The notes: generated by a model from the letters alone, not told the origin. A stretch of 16,659 nucleotides of DNA from Duncaniella sp. (GCF_029054785.1 NZ_JAIDEN010000158.1:1-16659), one strand, 5' to 3'; counted from the first letter of the stretch, positions 1 to 6,837 are shown. A program made the numbers and translations.

Positions 1-69
1 TATAGCTCAGTTGGTTAGAGCACCTGACTCATAATCAGGGAGTCCTTGGTTCAAGCCCAAGTGGGACCA
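1..69 (+). tRNA. tRNA with CAT anticodon (elongator Met, or Ile2), 5' end cut by window
   Basis: The D arm (GCTC/GAGC), anticodon stem CCTGA/TCAGG at 23-27 and 35-39 with loop CTCATAA, and T arm CTTGG/CCAAG are all intact. The anticodon CAT lies at 30-32. The 3' acceptor strand is 62-68 with discriminator A at 69. No CCA is encoded, so it must be added after transcription. About five bases of the 5' acceptor strand lie outside the window. A CAT anticodon fits elongator methionine tRNA or the isoleucine tRNA whose C34 becomes lysidine; I cannot separate these without the acceptor stem. An initiator tRNA is less likely because the anticodon stem lacks the three G-C pairs next to the loop. Confidence 0.93.
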
Positions 70-82
70 CAACTTGACAATC

Positions 83-120
83 AAGCAGTTACGAAACAAA
101 TCGTAGCTGCTTTTTCTTTT
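83..120 (+). terminator. Intrinsic terminator of the tRNA transcript
   Basis: A 12-pair stem (83-94 with 101-112, one G-U pair) has the loop AACAAA and runs into TTTTTCTTTT. It begins 14 bases after the tRNA, as expected for a tRNA transcription unit. Confidence 0.88.
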
Positions 121-488
121 GCCCAACCTTATATAATAAAATAATAAATAGGTTTAGGTTTATCCGGACATATATAAAGCCCGAACCAAACCCAATTGAC
201 AACCGAAGAATCATTTGGAGTATATCTATCTCCGCTTACCAAAGTCATTGAATTGGAAAACGTGATACAAAAAAACGGGAATATAGTAATTCTGCAAAAA
301 AAGCACACAATGATACAATCGTTTTTTTGCAGGTTCACAGATTCTTATAGTTATGAATGGACTTTTGTAATTCCGGATCCATCATTAAAAACTATTTTTG
401 AAGAATAAGCAACTCTTTGAGTATGTTTTACTTTTAACTTCATGAAATCTTTATAGCTCTTTCCGGTAAAAATCAAATTGTTCGGCGG
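121..488. other. AT-rich intergenic region without a convincing gene
   Basis: This 368-base gap between the tRNA terminator and the acetyltransferase stop codon is clearly more AT-rich than the genes beside it. The only candidate coding content is the short plus-strand frame at 196-408, listed separately. A minus-strand frame over 129-338 looks like its shadow. The minus strand near 483-498 has only a five-pair hairpin (CGGCG/CGCCG) overlapping the acetyltransferase stop, too weak to call a terminator with confidence. Confidence 0.6.
196..408 (+). CDS. Hypothetical 70-residue protein or gene remnant
   Basis: I do not recognise this product. The frame is open from 178 but has no ATG; the only possible start is TTG at 196, so it may be the tail of a decayed gene. 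The translation has a normal-looking composition with alternating hydrophobic residues (for example NGNIVILQKKHT and YEWTFVIPDP) and ends FEE. It has no signal peptide or membrane segment. It sits in AT-rich DNA just past a tRNA, a common place for incoming DNA to leave remnants. It could equally be chance. A TAGGTTTA near 151 is a poor promoter match. Confidence 0.3.
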   Translation: MTTEESFGVYLSPLTKVIELENVIQKNGNIVILQKKHTMIQSFFCRFTDSYSYEWTFVIPDPSLKTIFEE

Positions 489-1118
489 TCAGTCGCCGCA
501 GCTGTCAAGGCCGAGCTGGACGATTTCGCCTTCGTTGTCGTCATCTCTGACGGCACATTCAGGAGGGGTCGGGATGCGTCGGATGATTCGGGCGGGGTTG
601 CCTGCCACGAGGGTGTCCGGCGGGACATCTTTTGTCACGACGCTTCCGGCGCCGACCACACTGCGGCTGCCGATTGTGACTCCGGGACAGATCACAGCGC
701 CTCCTCCGATCCAGCAGTCTTCTCCGATGGTCACGGGATAGGCGTATTCCCGATTCTCCCTGCGGTCAATGTAGTCCATCGGATGATGGGGCGTGTAGAT
801 CCTGACGTCAGGGCCGATCAGCGTATGAGCGCCGATGGTGATGAAGGCGCCGTCAAGGAAGGTGCAGTTGGCGTTGATGAATACATGTTCGCCCAGCCGG
901 ATGCCGTGACCGTGATCGCAATGAAACGGAGGACAGATGACTGATGTCGACGGGATGCCGGGTACAAGGTCTTCAAGCAGTTCGCGGTAGCCTCGGTCAT
1001 AGGTGCTCATCGTGCGCATTTTAGCCAACAGTTTTTTGGCATGGATAAAACTCTCCTGCAATTCAGGCTTCGACATATCGGCAAGCAGGCCGCTACGCAT
1101 TCTGTCAATTTCGTTCAT
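489..1118 (-). CDS. Maltose/galactoside O-acetyltransferase-like hexapeptide-repeat protein
   Basis: The 209-residue product belongs to the NodL/LacA/Maa family, which moves acetyl from acetyl-CoA to a sugar hydroxyl in the cytoplasm. Residues 4-58 resemble the N-terminal Mac domain (MxSGLLAD-like start, then a TYDRGYRELLEDL helix). Residues 72-180 form the left-handed beta-helix, with hexapeptide turns such as IGEDCWIGGGAVICPGVTIG and VVGAGSVVTKDVPP and the closing VAGNPARIIRRI. The family's catalytic His is likely H112 in YTPHHP. The tail of about 27 residues after the helix is acidic and longer than in LacA. The start ATG at 1118 is the first in the frame. The gene lies 65 bases after the beta-lactamase on the same strand. 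The true acceptor sugar cannot be read from sequence; xenobiotic acetyltransferases are related but differ in fold details. Confidence 0.9.
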   Translation of the reverse strand: MNEIDRMRSGLLADMSKPELQESFIHAKKLLAKMRTMSTYDRGYRELLEDLVPGIPSTSVICPPFHCDHGHGIRLGEHVFINANCTFLDGAFITIGAHTLIGPDVRIYTPHHPMDYIDRRENREYAYPVTIGEDCWIGGGAVICPGVTIGSRSVVGAGSVVTKDVPPDTLVAGNPARIIRRIPTPPECAVRDDDNEGEIVQLGLDSCGD

Positions 1119-1151
1119 CGCAATTCGTTTTTTTAATATTTAAGTAACTTC

Positions 1152-1159
1152 CAAAGATT
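1152..1159 (-). promoter_or_regulatory. Weak -7 element before the acetyltransferase gene
   Basis: The minus strand reads AATCTTTG, seven of eight matches to TAnnTTTG, about 34 bases before the ATG at 1118. No TTTG is found at the right distance upstream. The gene may instead be read through from the beta-lactamase. Confidence 0.3.
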
Positions 1160-1183
1160 AAACCGACTAAAGAACCTGCCGGT

Positions 1184-2122
1184 TCATTTGACGAGTGCGG
1201 CATAGACGGCTGCCGAGATCTCGGCTATCGCTTTAGCAGCCTCAGTCTCGGAGCCGTGAAAGTCCTTGACAAGTACGGCAAGCGAGTAGTGGCGTCCGTC
1301 AGGGAGGGTGACAAAGGCCACATCGTTGTGGGCCGAGAGCATTCCGTTTTCATCCCTGAAGCCCGATCCGGTCTTGTGGGCTACCGTCACACCGTCTTTG
1401 CCGGCCAATGGCGCCACAATCCGGTCGGTCCCGGTACGGCATTCGCCCAAGGTGGTGCAGATGAAATCGCGGTTGAGGGGACAGACGGTGCTGTCATTGA
1501 AGAAGCGGTCGATCAGCATGGCAGCTCCAAGAGGCGAAGAGCAGTTCTCATAGCATCTGGAATGATCGGACCACATTTCGGCTTCGGTCACGGCAAGGCG
1601 GAAACTTTCGCGCGGGATCAGAGTGGCAACGCAGCTGTCAGTCTCAGCGACCGAACGGATTGTCTCAAACATGTAGTTGCTCGCATTGTTGTCGCTCTGC
1701 ATGAGGGTGTAGCGCAGGAGTTCGCGCACGGGCAAAACGATCTGTCTGCCGGTGTGGTCTTTCAGCATCGGCGACCATGTCTCAGGGTTGAGCGAGGATG
1801 AACTGATGGTCACGACGGAGTCAAGCGAAAGGCCCTGGCGCTCAAAAAGGTCACACAAGGCTATTGCCTGATGGAACTTGAACACACTCATCAGAGGATA
1901 TTTGACTTCGTTGTTGACCGCGAGCGTATCGCCCTCGCCTGTCAGAAGGGCTATGCCGACTTCTCCGGAATATTTCGCGGCGATATTCTCCAGCGAGTCT
2001 TTCAGGCATCCGATTTCCGCGGCGCGCGACTCGGCCTCACTCTCCTGACGAGCCGAGGATTTCGAACAAGAGGACAGAAGAGCGATCCCTGAAAGCATCG
2101 CAATATAGAAAAATCGTTTCAT
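1184..2122 (-). CDS. Class A (subclass A2) beta-lactamase, lipoprotein
   Basis: The 312-residue enzyme hydrolyses the beta-lactam ring by a serine acyl-enzyme route. Class A motifs are complete: SVFK at 79-82 (nucleophile S79), SDN at 143-145 and KTGS at 250-253. The omega-loop glutamate is probably in the TEAEM stretch at 179-183. The following SDHSRCYENCSSPLGAAML closely resembles the CfxA/CepA/PER group. The N-terminus MKRFFYIAMLSGIALLSSC is a lipoprotein signal with lipobox LSSC and lipidated C19, so the enzyme is probably membrane-anchored in the periplasm. I chose ATG 2122 because an upstream ATG at 2188 lies inside the promoter -7 element and would bury the signal peptide. Extra cysteines occur at 39, 90, 164, 190, 194, 214, 222 and 228. 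It is divergent from the beta-galactosidase. Family membership is sure; the drug range is not readable. Confidence 0.95.
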   Translation of the reverse strand: MKRFFYIAMLSGIALLSSCSKSSARQESEAESRAAEIGCLKDSLENIAAKYSGEVGIALLTGEGDTLAVNNEVKYPLMSVFKFHQAIALCDLFERQGLSLDSVVTISSSSLNPETWSPMLKDHTGRQIVLPVRELLRYTLMQSDNNASNYMFETIRSVAETDSCVATLIPRESFRLAVTEAEMWSDHSRCYENCSSPLGAAMLIDRFFNDSTVCPLNRDFICTTLGECRTGTDRIVAPLAGKDGVTVAHKTGSGFRDENGMLSAHNDVAFVTLPDGRHYSLAVLVKDFHGSETEAAKAIAEISAAVYAALVK

Positions 2123-2124
2123 GG

Positions 2125-2156
2125 GCTGTATCATTAATATAGCTGTATCATTAATA
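2125..2156. repeat. Tandem 15-base direct repeat in the beta-lactamase leader
   Basis: GCTGTATCATTAATA occurs perfectly at 2125-2139 and again at 2142-2156, a period of 17 bases, directly before the ATG at 2122 on the minus strand. It lies in the predicted 5' untranslated leader, between the -7 element and the start codon, where it could affect translation or bind a regulator. Confidence 0.9.
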
Positions 2157-2187
2157 GATGTGTTATACCATATAATATATCCGGACA

Positions 2188-2195
2188 CAAAGATA
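2188..2195 (-). promoter_or_regulatory. Promoter -7 element of the beta-lactamase gene
   Basis: The minus strand reads TATCTTTG, a perfect TAnnTTTG. The expected transcript would start near 2180, giving a leader of about 60 bases. The nearest upstream TTTG is 25 bases away, further than the usual 19-21, so the -33 part is poor. Confidence 0.6.
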
Positions 2196-2266
2196 GCAAA
2201 ATTTCTCAGTTGTCAGGCCCCAAAGTCAGCACCGTTTTGCAATAACTTGCCTGTCCATGTTGTCCG

Positions 2267-2298
2267 TTTGGCAAATACATCCGATTTTCTTATTTTTG
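2267..2298 (+). promoter_or_regulatory. Consensus Bacteroidota promoter of the beta-galactosidase gene
   Basis: TTTG at 2267-2270 and TATTTTTG at 2291-2298 are separated by exactly 20 bases, matching the Bacteroides sigma-ABfr consensus in both boxes and spacing. Transcription would start near 2304, leaving a leader of about 35 bases before ATG 2340. It also argues against the longer in-frame extension to 2121. Confidence 0.8.
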
Positions 2299-2339
2299 TG
2301 AATCATCCTGACATTCATAATCACATAAACACCACCAAC

Positions 2340-5300
2340 ATGTCACGCTTCTCACTCTTTCTGCTCACTCTTATGACGTGCATGCAATGGACATCCGCAT
2401 CCGCCAACGACTGGGAAAATCCTGAAGTCTTCGCCATCGGGCGCGAACCGGTCCGCGCGACTGCCTTCCCGTTTGCCAGTGTCGCTGAGGCACTGAAAGG
2501 AGACTATGAATCTTCGCCCTATTTCTTAAGTCTGAACGGGCGGTGGGCTTTCAGATTCTCACCGCGGCCTGACCGGCGACCTGTGGATTTCTACAAACCG
2601 ACAGCCGATGTCGCTGACTGGGACTCCATCCCGGTGCCTTCCAACTGGGAAATGCTTGGCTACGGCACTCCGATCTATACGAACATAACCTATCCATTTC
2701 CCAAGAACATCCCATTCATAGACCATGCGGACAATCCGGTCGGGTCTTACAGGCGATCATTCACCCTGCCTGCCGAATGGACCGGGCGTCAGATTATACT
2801 CCATTTTGACGGATCGACAGCCGGGATGTATGTCTGGATCAACGGCCAGAAAGTCGGATATGTGCAAAGCACAAAGAATCCGGCGGAGTTCAACATCACG
2901 GAATATGTCGAGCCGGGGCGAAACGATATCGCCTGTGAGGTCTACCGCTGGACCGACGGATCCTATCTCGAAGACCAGGATTTCTGGCGTCTTTCCGGAA
3001 TTGACCGTGATGTCTATCTCTATTCCACCTCACAGCAACGTATTTTCGATTTTTTCGCCAACGCTGATCTTGACCACAATTACCGCAACGGCAGACTCAC
3101 GCTTGAGACAGTGTTGAAAAACTACACCCGGACTCCAGTCGACACAAAACTGGAAACCTCACTCTATGACGCCGGAGGCCGACAGATCTTCCGGGCCACA
3201 ACGGCACGAGAGATCGCAGCCGCGTCAGTCTCGACAGACACTTCGGAAATCACGATCAAAAATGTCAGAAAATGGAGCTGCGAGGATCCCTATCTCTACA
3301 CCCTTGTACTGACGCTCCGGACCGCTGACGGAAAGATCGCCGAAGTGACCTCATCACGCATCGGATTCCGCAAAGTCGAAATAAAGGAAAGCCAACTGCT
3401 TGTCAACGGCAAGCCTCTGGAAGTCCACGGAGTCAACCTGCATGAACATCATCAGAGGACAGGTCATGTGGTGGACCGCGAAACAATGATGGAGGACATC
3501 CGCACCATGAAGCGCCACAACATCAATGCCGTGCGCACAAGCCACTATCCGCAGTCGCCGCTCTGGTATGACCTGTGTGACATCTACGGAATCTATCTTG
3601 TCGACGAAGCCAACATCGAGGCCCACGGAATGGGTTCGGCGCCGTGGGACAGGATAGACCATCATCCCGCCCGGCTTCCGGAATGGAAAGCCGCGATACT
3701 TGACCGCGAGATCTCGCTTGTCGAGCGTGACAAGAACCATCCGAGCGTGATCATCTGGTCACTCGGCAACGAATGCGGCAACGGAGAGAATTTCCATGAA
3801 GGCTACCGCCGGATCAAACAGCGCGACCGCTCGCGTCCGGTCCAGTTCGAACAAGCCGGCGAGGACAGCAATACGGACATCGTCTGCCCGATGTATCCGT
3901 CAATCGGCAAAATGAAAGAGTATGCGGGACGAAAAAATCCGGGACGCCCTTATATAATGTGTGAATACGCTCACGCAATGGGCAACAGCACGGGCAATTT
4001 TCAGGAGTATTTCGACATCATCCGCCGTTCGCCACAGATGCAAGGCGGCTTCATCTGGGACTGGGTGGATCAGGGATTGCTCACAAAAGATGAAAACGGT
4101 GCGGAATACTGGGCCTATGGCGGAGACTTCGGCGCTTACAACTATCCACATGATGAAAATTTCTGTCTAAACGGCCTCGTGCAACCTGACCGCAGCCCTC
4201 ATCCGGGTCTGGCAGAGGTGAAAAAAGTATATCAGGACATCCGCTTCTCAGCCATAGATCCGGCAGGAGGTGTGATCAGTGTAGAGAACCATTTCCACAC
4301 CCGCAACCTGCGCGACTATGATCTGCGCTGGGTGTTGCTGATGAACGGCGTGGCAACTGACTCCGGCACCATCACCACCGATATTCCTGCCGGTTCACAA
4401 AAGACAATCCGCATCCCGATCAAAAGCATCGGTCAGGAATCCACAAACGAATATTGTCTGTCGGTCTATGCCTACACGACCAAGGATGATGGAATCATAC
4501 CCGGCGGATATGAAGTGGCCCGCGAACAGTTTCTGCTGAACCCCGACCGGCCCAAAGAGCCAGAAGCAAAGCCCAATCTCACGGCTCCGAAAGTAAGAAA
4601 AGAAGAGGGACGGATGACGGTCAGCTGCGCCAACGGAGTCACGGCTGTCTTCGACACCCGAAAAGGGGAACTCATCAGCTATACGGCCAACGGGCACCGA
4701 CTGACGGTCTCCGGCCCGGAACCGTCGTTCTGGCGCGCACCGACGGACAACGACTGGGGCAACGGAATGCAGCGAAGGGCAAATGTCTGGCGCTATGCCG
4801 CTGACAACAGGCGAGTGAAAAGTGTAGAGACCGGTACTGCCGAGGGTTGCCCAACTGTAAAGACTGTCTACCGGCTTCCGGACGTACAGTCAGACTACAT
4901 TGTCGAATACCGTATCGAATCTGACGGCGAAATCGAAGTAAAGGCATCATGGCAGCCTGAAAACGCAGACGTACCGGAACTGATGCGCTTCGGAATGCGC
5001 CTGGATCTGCCCGGATCAATGGAGAATTTCAGATGGTATGGCCGCGGCCCCGGAGAGAACTATCCTGACCGCAAGAGTGCATCTTTTATCGGCATCTGGG
5101 AAGGCAAAGTCGCCGACCAGTACTATCCCTACATCCGGCCGCAAGAGACAGGCAACAAGACCGATGTGCGCTGGGCCACGCTGACAGACAGTTCAGGCTA
5201 TGGAGTGAAGATAAGCGCCCCAAAGGAAGCACTCAACGTCAGCGCTCTTGACGTCCTTCCTGAAGATCTCGATCCGGGAATGAAAAAACATCAGATGCAC

Positions 5301-5465
5301 GCCTGCGATGTACGCCATCACCATGACCGCACTTTTCTCTACATAGATCTCGCGCAACGAGGACTCGGAGGGGACAACAGCTGGGGAGCAGCGCCGCACT
5401 CCGAATTCAGACTATATCCCCAAAATTACAGTTTCAGCTTCACACTCTCACCTGTCGAACCTTGA
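2340..5465 (+). CDS. Secreted GH2 beta-galactosidase (LacZ type)
   Basis: The 1041-residue enzyme would release terminal beta-linked galactose by a retaining mechanism. After a signal peptide (MSRFSLFLLTLMTCMQWTSASA) come an N-terminal sugar-binding jelly roll (about 45-220, with FDGSTAGMYVWINGQKVGY), an immunoglobulin-like domain, the TIM barrel (about 350-630), a LacZ domain 4 region and the C-terminal Bgal small-chain domain (about 760-1035). The acid/base is E478 in SLGNECGN and the nucleophile E542 in MCEYAHAMGNS. The frame is open back to 2121, but ATG 2340 gives a proper signal peptide and sits behind a perfect promoter. Length matches LacZ-like GH2 enzymes. It stands alone, with its own promoter and terminator, and no SusC/SusD genes nearby. 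Lack of a lipobox suggests a soluble periplasmic enzyme. Other beta-galactosidic substrates, such as mucin glycans, are possible. Confidence 0.95.
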   Translation: MSRFSLFLLTLMTCMQWTSASANDWENPEVFAIGREPVRATAFPFASVAEALKGDYESSPYFLSLNGRWAFRFSPRPDRRPVDFYKPTADVADWDSIPVPSNWEMLGYGTPIYTNITYPFPKNIPFIDHADNPVGSYRRSFTLPAEWTGRQIILHFDGSTAGMYVWINGQKVGYVQSTKNPAEFNITEYVEPGRNDIACEVYRWTDGSYLEDQDFWRLSGIDRDVYLYSTSQQRIFDFFANADLDHNYRNGRLTLETVLKNYTRTPVDTKLETSLYDAGGRQIFRATTAREIAAASVSTDTSEITIKNVRKWSCEDPYLYTLVLTLRTADGKIAEVTSSRIGFRKVEIKESQLLVNGKPLEVHGVNLHEHHQRTGHVVDRETMMEDIRTMKRHNINAVRTSHYPQSPLWYDLCDIYGIYLVDEANIEAHGMGSAPWDRIDHHPARLPEWKAAILDREISLVERDKNHPSVIIWSLGNECGNGENFHEGYRRIKQRDRSRPVQFEQAGEDSNTDIVCPMYPSIGKMKEYAGRKNPGRPYIMCEYAHAMGNSTGNFQEYFDIIRRSPQMQGGFIWDWVDQGLLTKDENGAEYWAYGGDFGAYNYPHDENFCLNGLVQPDRSPHPGLAEVKKVYQDIRFSAIDPAGGVISVENHFHTRNLRDYDLRWVLLMNGVATDSGTITTDIPAGSQKTIRIPIKSIGQESTNEYCLSVYAYTTKDDGIIPGGYEVAREQFLLNPDRPKEPEAKPNLTAPKVRKEEGRMTVSCANGVTAVFDTRKGELISYTANGHRLTVSGPEPSFWRAPTDNDWGNGMQRRANVWRYAADNRRVKSVETGTAEGCPTVKTVYRLPDVQSDYIVEYRIESDGEIEVKASWQPENADVPELMRFGMRLDLPGSMENFRWYGRGPGENYPDRKSASFIGIWEGKVADQYYPYIRPQETGNKTDVRWATLTDSSGYGVKISAPKEALNVSALDVLPEDLDPGMKKHQMHACDVRHHHDRTFLYIDLAQRGLGGDNSWGAAPHSEFRLYPQNYSFSFTLSPVEP

Positions 5466-5490
5466 AAGAGGCAGGATAACACCCGATACT

Positions 5491-5552
5491 ACATTCACCC
5501 CGCTTCACCCAGACTTTTACTGTCGGATGAAACGGGGTGAATGTCTTATTTT
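5491..5552 (+). terminator. Strong intrinsic terminator after the beta-galactosidase gene
   Basis: A 17-base stem (5491-5507 with 5528-5544, a single C-A mismatch) encloses a 20-base loop and is followed by CTTATTTT. It starts 25 bases after the stop codon. Confidence 0.85.
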
Positions 5553-5556
5553 AAAT

Positions 5557-5586
5557 TTTCAGATAGTTTCAGGTAGTTTCAGATAT
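5557..5586. repeat. Three 10-base tandem repeats, TTTCAGRTAG
   Basis: TTTCAGATAG, TTTCAGGTAG and TTTCAGATAT follow one another without a gap, between the two terminators that face each other here. No function is visible. Confidence 0.8.
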
Positions 5587-5594
5587 TTTTACAC

Positions 5595-5617
5595 AAAAAA
5601 TTTAGGCTAAAAGCCTA
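5595..5617 (-). terminator. Intrinsic terminator of the GlsB/YeaQ-type gene
   Basis: On the minus strand TAGGCT/AGCCTA (5617-5612 with 5608-5603) forms a six-pair stem with a three-base loop. AA and then TTTTTT follow, starting just after the stop codon at 5621. Confidence 0.65.
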
Positions 5618-5620
5618 TTC

Positions 5621-5872
5621 TCACCTTGAAACGGCGCGGCTCAGCAGCCCGACGATCCATAGGAGAAATATCGCACCGATCACCGATGTGATCAGACTGC
5701 CGATGATTCCCGCCGCCGTGATGCCCAGCAATCCGAACAGCCAACCGCCAAGCACACCGCCGATTATGCCGACAATCAGGTTAACGACGATGCCGAAGCC
5801 GCCCCCTCGCATCAACTTACCGGCAACAAATCCGGATACAATTCCGATGATGATATACCATAAAAAATTCAT
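5621..5872 (-). CDS. GlsB/YeaQ/YmgE family small membrane protein
   Basis: The 83-residue product belongs to the transglycosylase-associated (YeaQ/YmgE/GlsB) family of stress-linked inner-membrane proteins, whose biochemical role is unknown. Three glycine-rich membrane segments are visible: IIIGIVSGFVAGKLM (about 7-21), IVVNLIVGIIGGVLGGWLFGLLG (about 28-50) and IIGSLITSVIGAIFLLWIVGLL (about 56-77). The RGGGFG loop between the first two is typical. Length is normal for the family (80-90 residues). It is a single-gene unit with its own terminator. No TAnnTTTG promoter could be found in the 130 bases upstream, so it may rely on another sigma factor; the divergent ECF sigma gene nearby is a possible but unproven link. 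Confidence 0.9.
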   Translation of the reverse strand: MNFLWYIIIGIVSGFVAGKLMRGGGFGIVVNLIVGIIGGVLGGWLFGLLGITAAGIIGSLITSVIGAIFLLWIVGLLSRAVSR

Positions 5873-5973
5873 GACTCATAAATATTAGTGGGTTTGTAAC
5901 ATGCTATTCCAACGAACATCCAATCTCTTTGGTTCAGCATCGGCAGTCTGCACGACCGCCACAGGCCCGGAAG

Positions 5974-5997
5974 AAGTCTCCGGAATGGAGATTTTTT
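5974..5997 (+). terminator. Terminator-like hairpin with T-run, owner unknown
   Basis: AAGTCTCC (5974-5981) pairs with GGAGATTT (5987-5994) around the loop GGAAT, and the T-run continues to 5997. No plus-strand gene ends here, so it may end a short untranslated RNA or read-through transcript. Confidence 0.5.
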
Positions 5998-6007
5998 AGC
6001 TCTGAAG

Positions 6008-6040
6008 TTGCTTTATATATAATATATATTATTAATTTTG
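6008..6040 (+). promoter_or_regulatory. Upstream promoter candidate before the ECF sigma gene
   Basis: TAATTTTG at 6033-6040 matches TAnnTTTG perfectly. The nearest -33-like bases are TTG at 6008-6010, with 22 bases between, slightly too far. A transcript from here would start near 6047 and meet the inverted repeat at 6094-6120. Confidence 0.4.
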
Positions 6041-6093
6041 TGGCCTCGCTAAAACACTGTCATGAAAAGCACACCGGCAGAGATCTGAAATAT

Positions 6094-6125
6094 TGTTACA
6101 AATCACAGCAGATTGTAACATTTTT
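6094..6125 (+). promoter_or_regulatory. Inverted repeat TGTTACAA/TTGTAACA followed by T5
   Basis: TGTTACAA at 6094-6101 is the exact reverse complement of TTGTAACA at 6113-6120, with 11 bases between; TTTTT follows at 6121-6125. A third copy of TTGTAACA lies at 6179-6186. It can be read as an operator for a dimeric repressor or as a weak attenuator hairpin. Confidence 0.5.
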
Positions 6126-6223
6126 GTAATCTTTATTTTTCACACACAAACCACTACAAGCCAGTTATTTAACTGTAATTGTAACAACTTTGTCATCAAA
6201 TTAACATATTTTTACATTAAATT

Positions 6224-6255
6224 TCTGAATATTCCGCTCCCAGGCAGTAATTTTG
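6224..6255 (+). promoter_or_regulatory. Likely main promoter of the ECF sigma gene
   Basis: TAATTTTG at 6248-6255 is a perfect -7 element. TCTG at 6224-6227, three of four matches to TTTG, lies exactly 20 bases upstream. The transcript would begin near 6262 with a leader of about 70 bases. Confidence 0.65.
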
Positions 6256-6333
6256 AAGTGTCAAACAAAACAAGCCACTGACAATCTATCGAAATCAACA
6301 ACTCTCCAACACTAATAAAAAAACGCTTCAATT

Positions 6334-6837
6334 ATGGGAACTCAGGAATTTCAGAACAAGCTTATGAGCCTTCAGAGCAACCTTCTCAACTTTGCGTACA
6401 TGCTCACGTCAAACCGTGACAACGCTTACGACCTGTTACAGGACACCACCCTGAAGGCCCTCGACAACGAAAGCAAGTATGTGGACAACACCAACTTCAA
6501 GGGTTGGGTTTTCACCATCATGCGCAACATCTTCATCAACAACTACCGTCGTGTAGCACGTTCAGCAACCGTCATCGACCAGACTGAAGATCTCTATCAC
6601 CTGAACCTCTCTCAGGATTCAGGCCTTGAGACTCCAGAAGGCTCTTTCGGCGCCAACGAGATCACAGATGCAATCAACGCATTCCCCGATGAATACCGCA
6701 TCCCCTTCTCAATGCACGTTGCAGGCTACAAGTACAATGAAATAGCAGAGAAGATGAATCTCCCCCTCGGCACTATCAAAAGCCGCATCTTCTTCGCACG
6801 CAAAAAACTCCAGACTCAGTTTGCCGACTATCGTTAA
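6334..6837 (+). CDS. ECF-type RNA polymerase sigma factor
   Basis: The 167-residue product has only the two core domains of an ECF sigma factor. Region 2 spans about 15-75 (LLNFAYMLTSNRDNAYDLLQDTTLKAL, then NFKGWVFTIMRNIFINNYRR), which melts and reads the -10 DNA. Region 4 spans about 109-163, with the helix-turn-helix YNEIAEKMNLPLGTIKSRIFFARKKL for the -35 DNA. The start ATG at 6334 gives the normal family length. No anti-sigma or outer-membrane receptor gene follows: the next gene is on the other strand. This makes it a lone ECF factor, unlike the FecI/FecR pairs common in Bacteroidota. Its leader contains one good promoter, another candidate and TTGTAACA repeats, so control may be transcriptional. 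Its regulon cannot be told from sequence. Confidence 0.93.
   Translation: MGTQEFQNKLMSLQSNLLNFAYMLTSNRDNAYDLLQDTTLKALDNESKYVDNTNFKGWVFTIMRNIFINNYRRVARSATVIDQTEDLYHLNLSQDSGLETPEGSFGANEITDAINAFPDEYRIPFSMHVAGYKYNEIAEKMNLPLGTIKSRIFFARKKLQTQFADYR

Larger units (their letters stand above)
5873..6333. other. Divergent regulatory gap between the GlsB-type gene and the ECF sigma gene
   Basis: This 461-base gap has no convincing protein gene; plus-strand frames at 5929-6129 and 6093-6281 run through AT-rich repeats and hairpins. It holds a hairpin with a T-run at 5974-5997, a -7-like TAATTTTG at 6033-6040, an inverted repeat at 6094-6120, a further TTGTAACA copy at 6179-6186 and the likely sigma-gene promoter at 6224-6255, each listed separately. 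The stretch 6002-6035 is almost wholly A and T. Confidence 0.6.

Noticed and set aside
483..498. Terminator of the acetyltransferase gene
   Set aside because: The stem has five pairs, overlaps the stop codon and is not followed by a clear T-run.
1256..1801. A 181-codon plus-strand frame inside the beta-lactamase gene
   Set aside because: It is antisense to the SxxK-to-KTG core of a clear class A enzyme, with no promoter or domain of its own.
2123..2188. 22-residue upstream extension of the beta-lactamase
   Set aside because: Its ATG lies within the -7 element, and the shorter form starts directly with a standard lipoprotein signal.
2121..2339. N-terminal extension of the beta-galactosidase by 73 residues
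   Set aside because: The extension would cover the promoter (2267-2298) and bury the signal peptide; ATG 2340 is far better.
6061..6087. Eight-codon leader peptide (MKSTPAEI) before the ECF sigma gene
   Set aside because: It has no ribosome-binding context and no run of regulatory codons, so chance is the simpler explanation.
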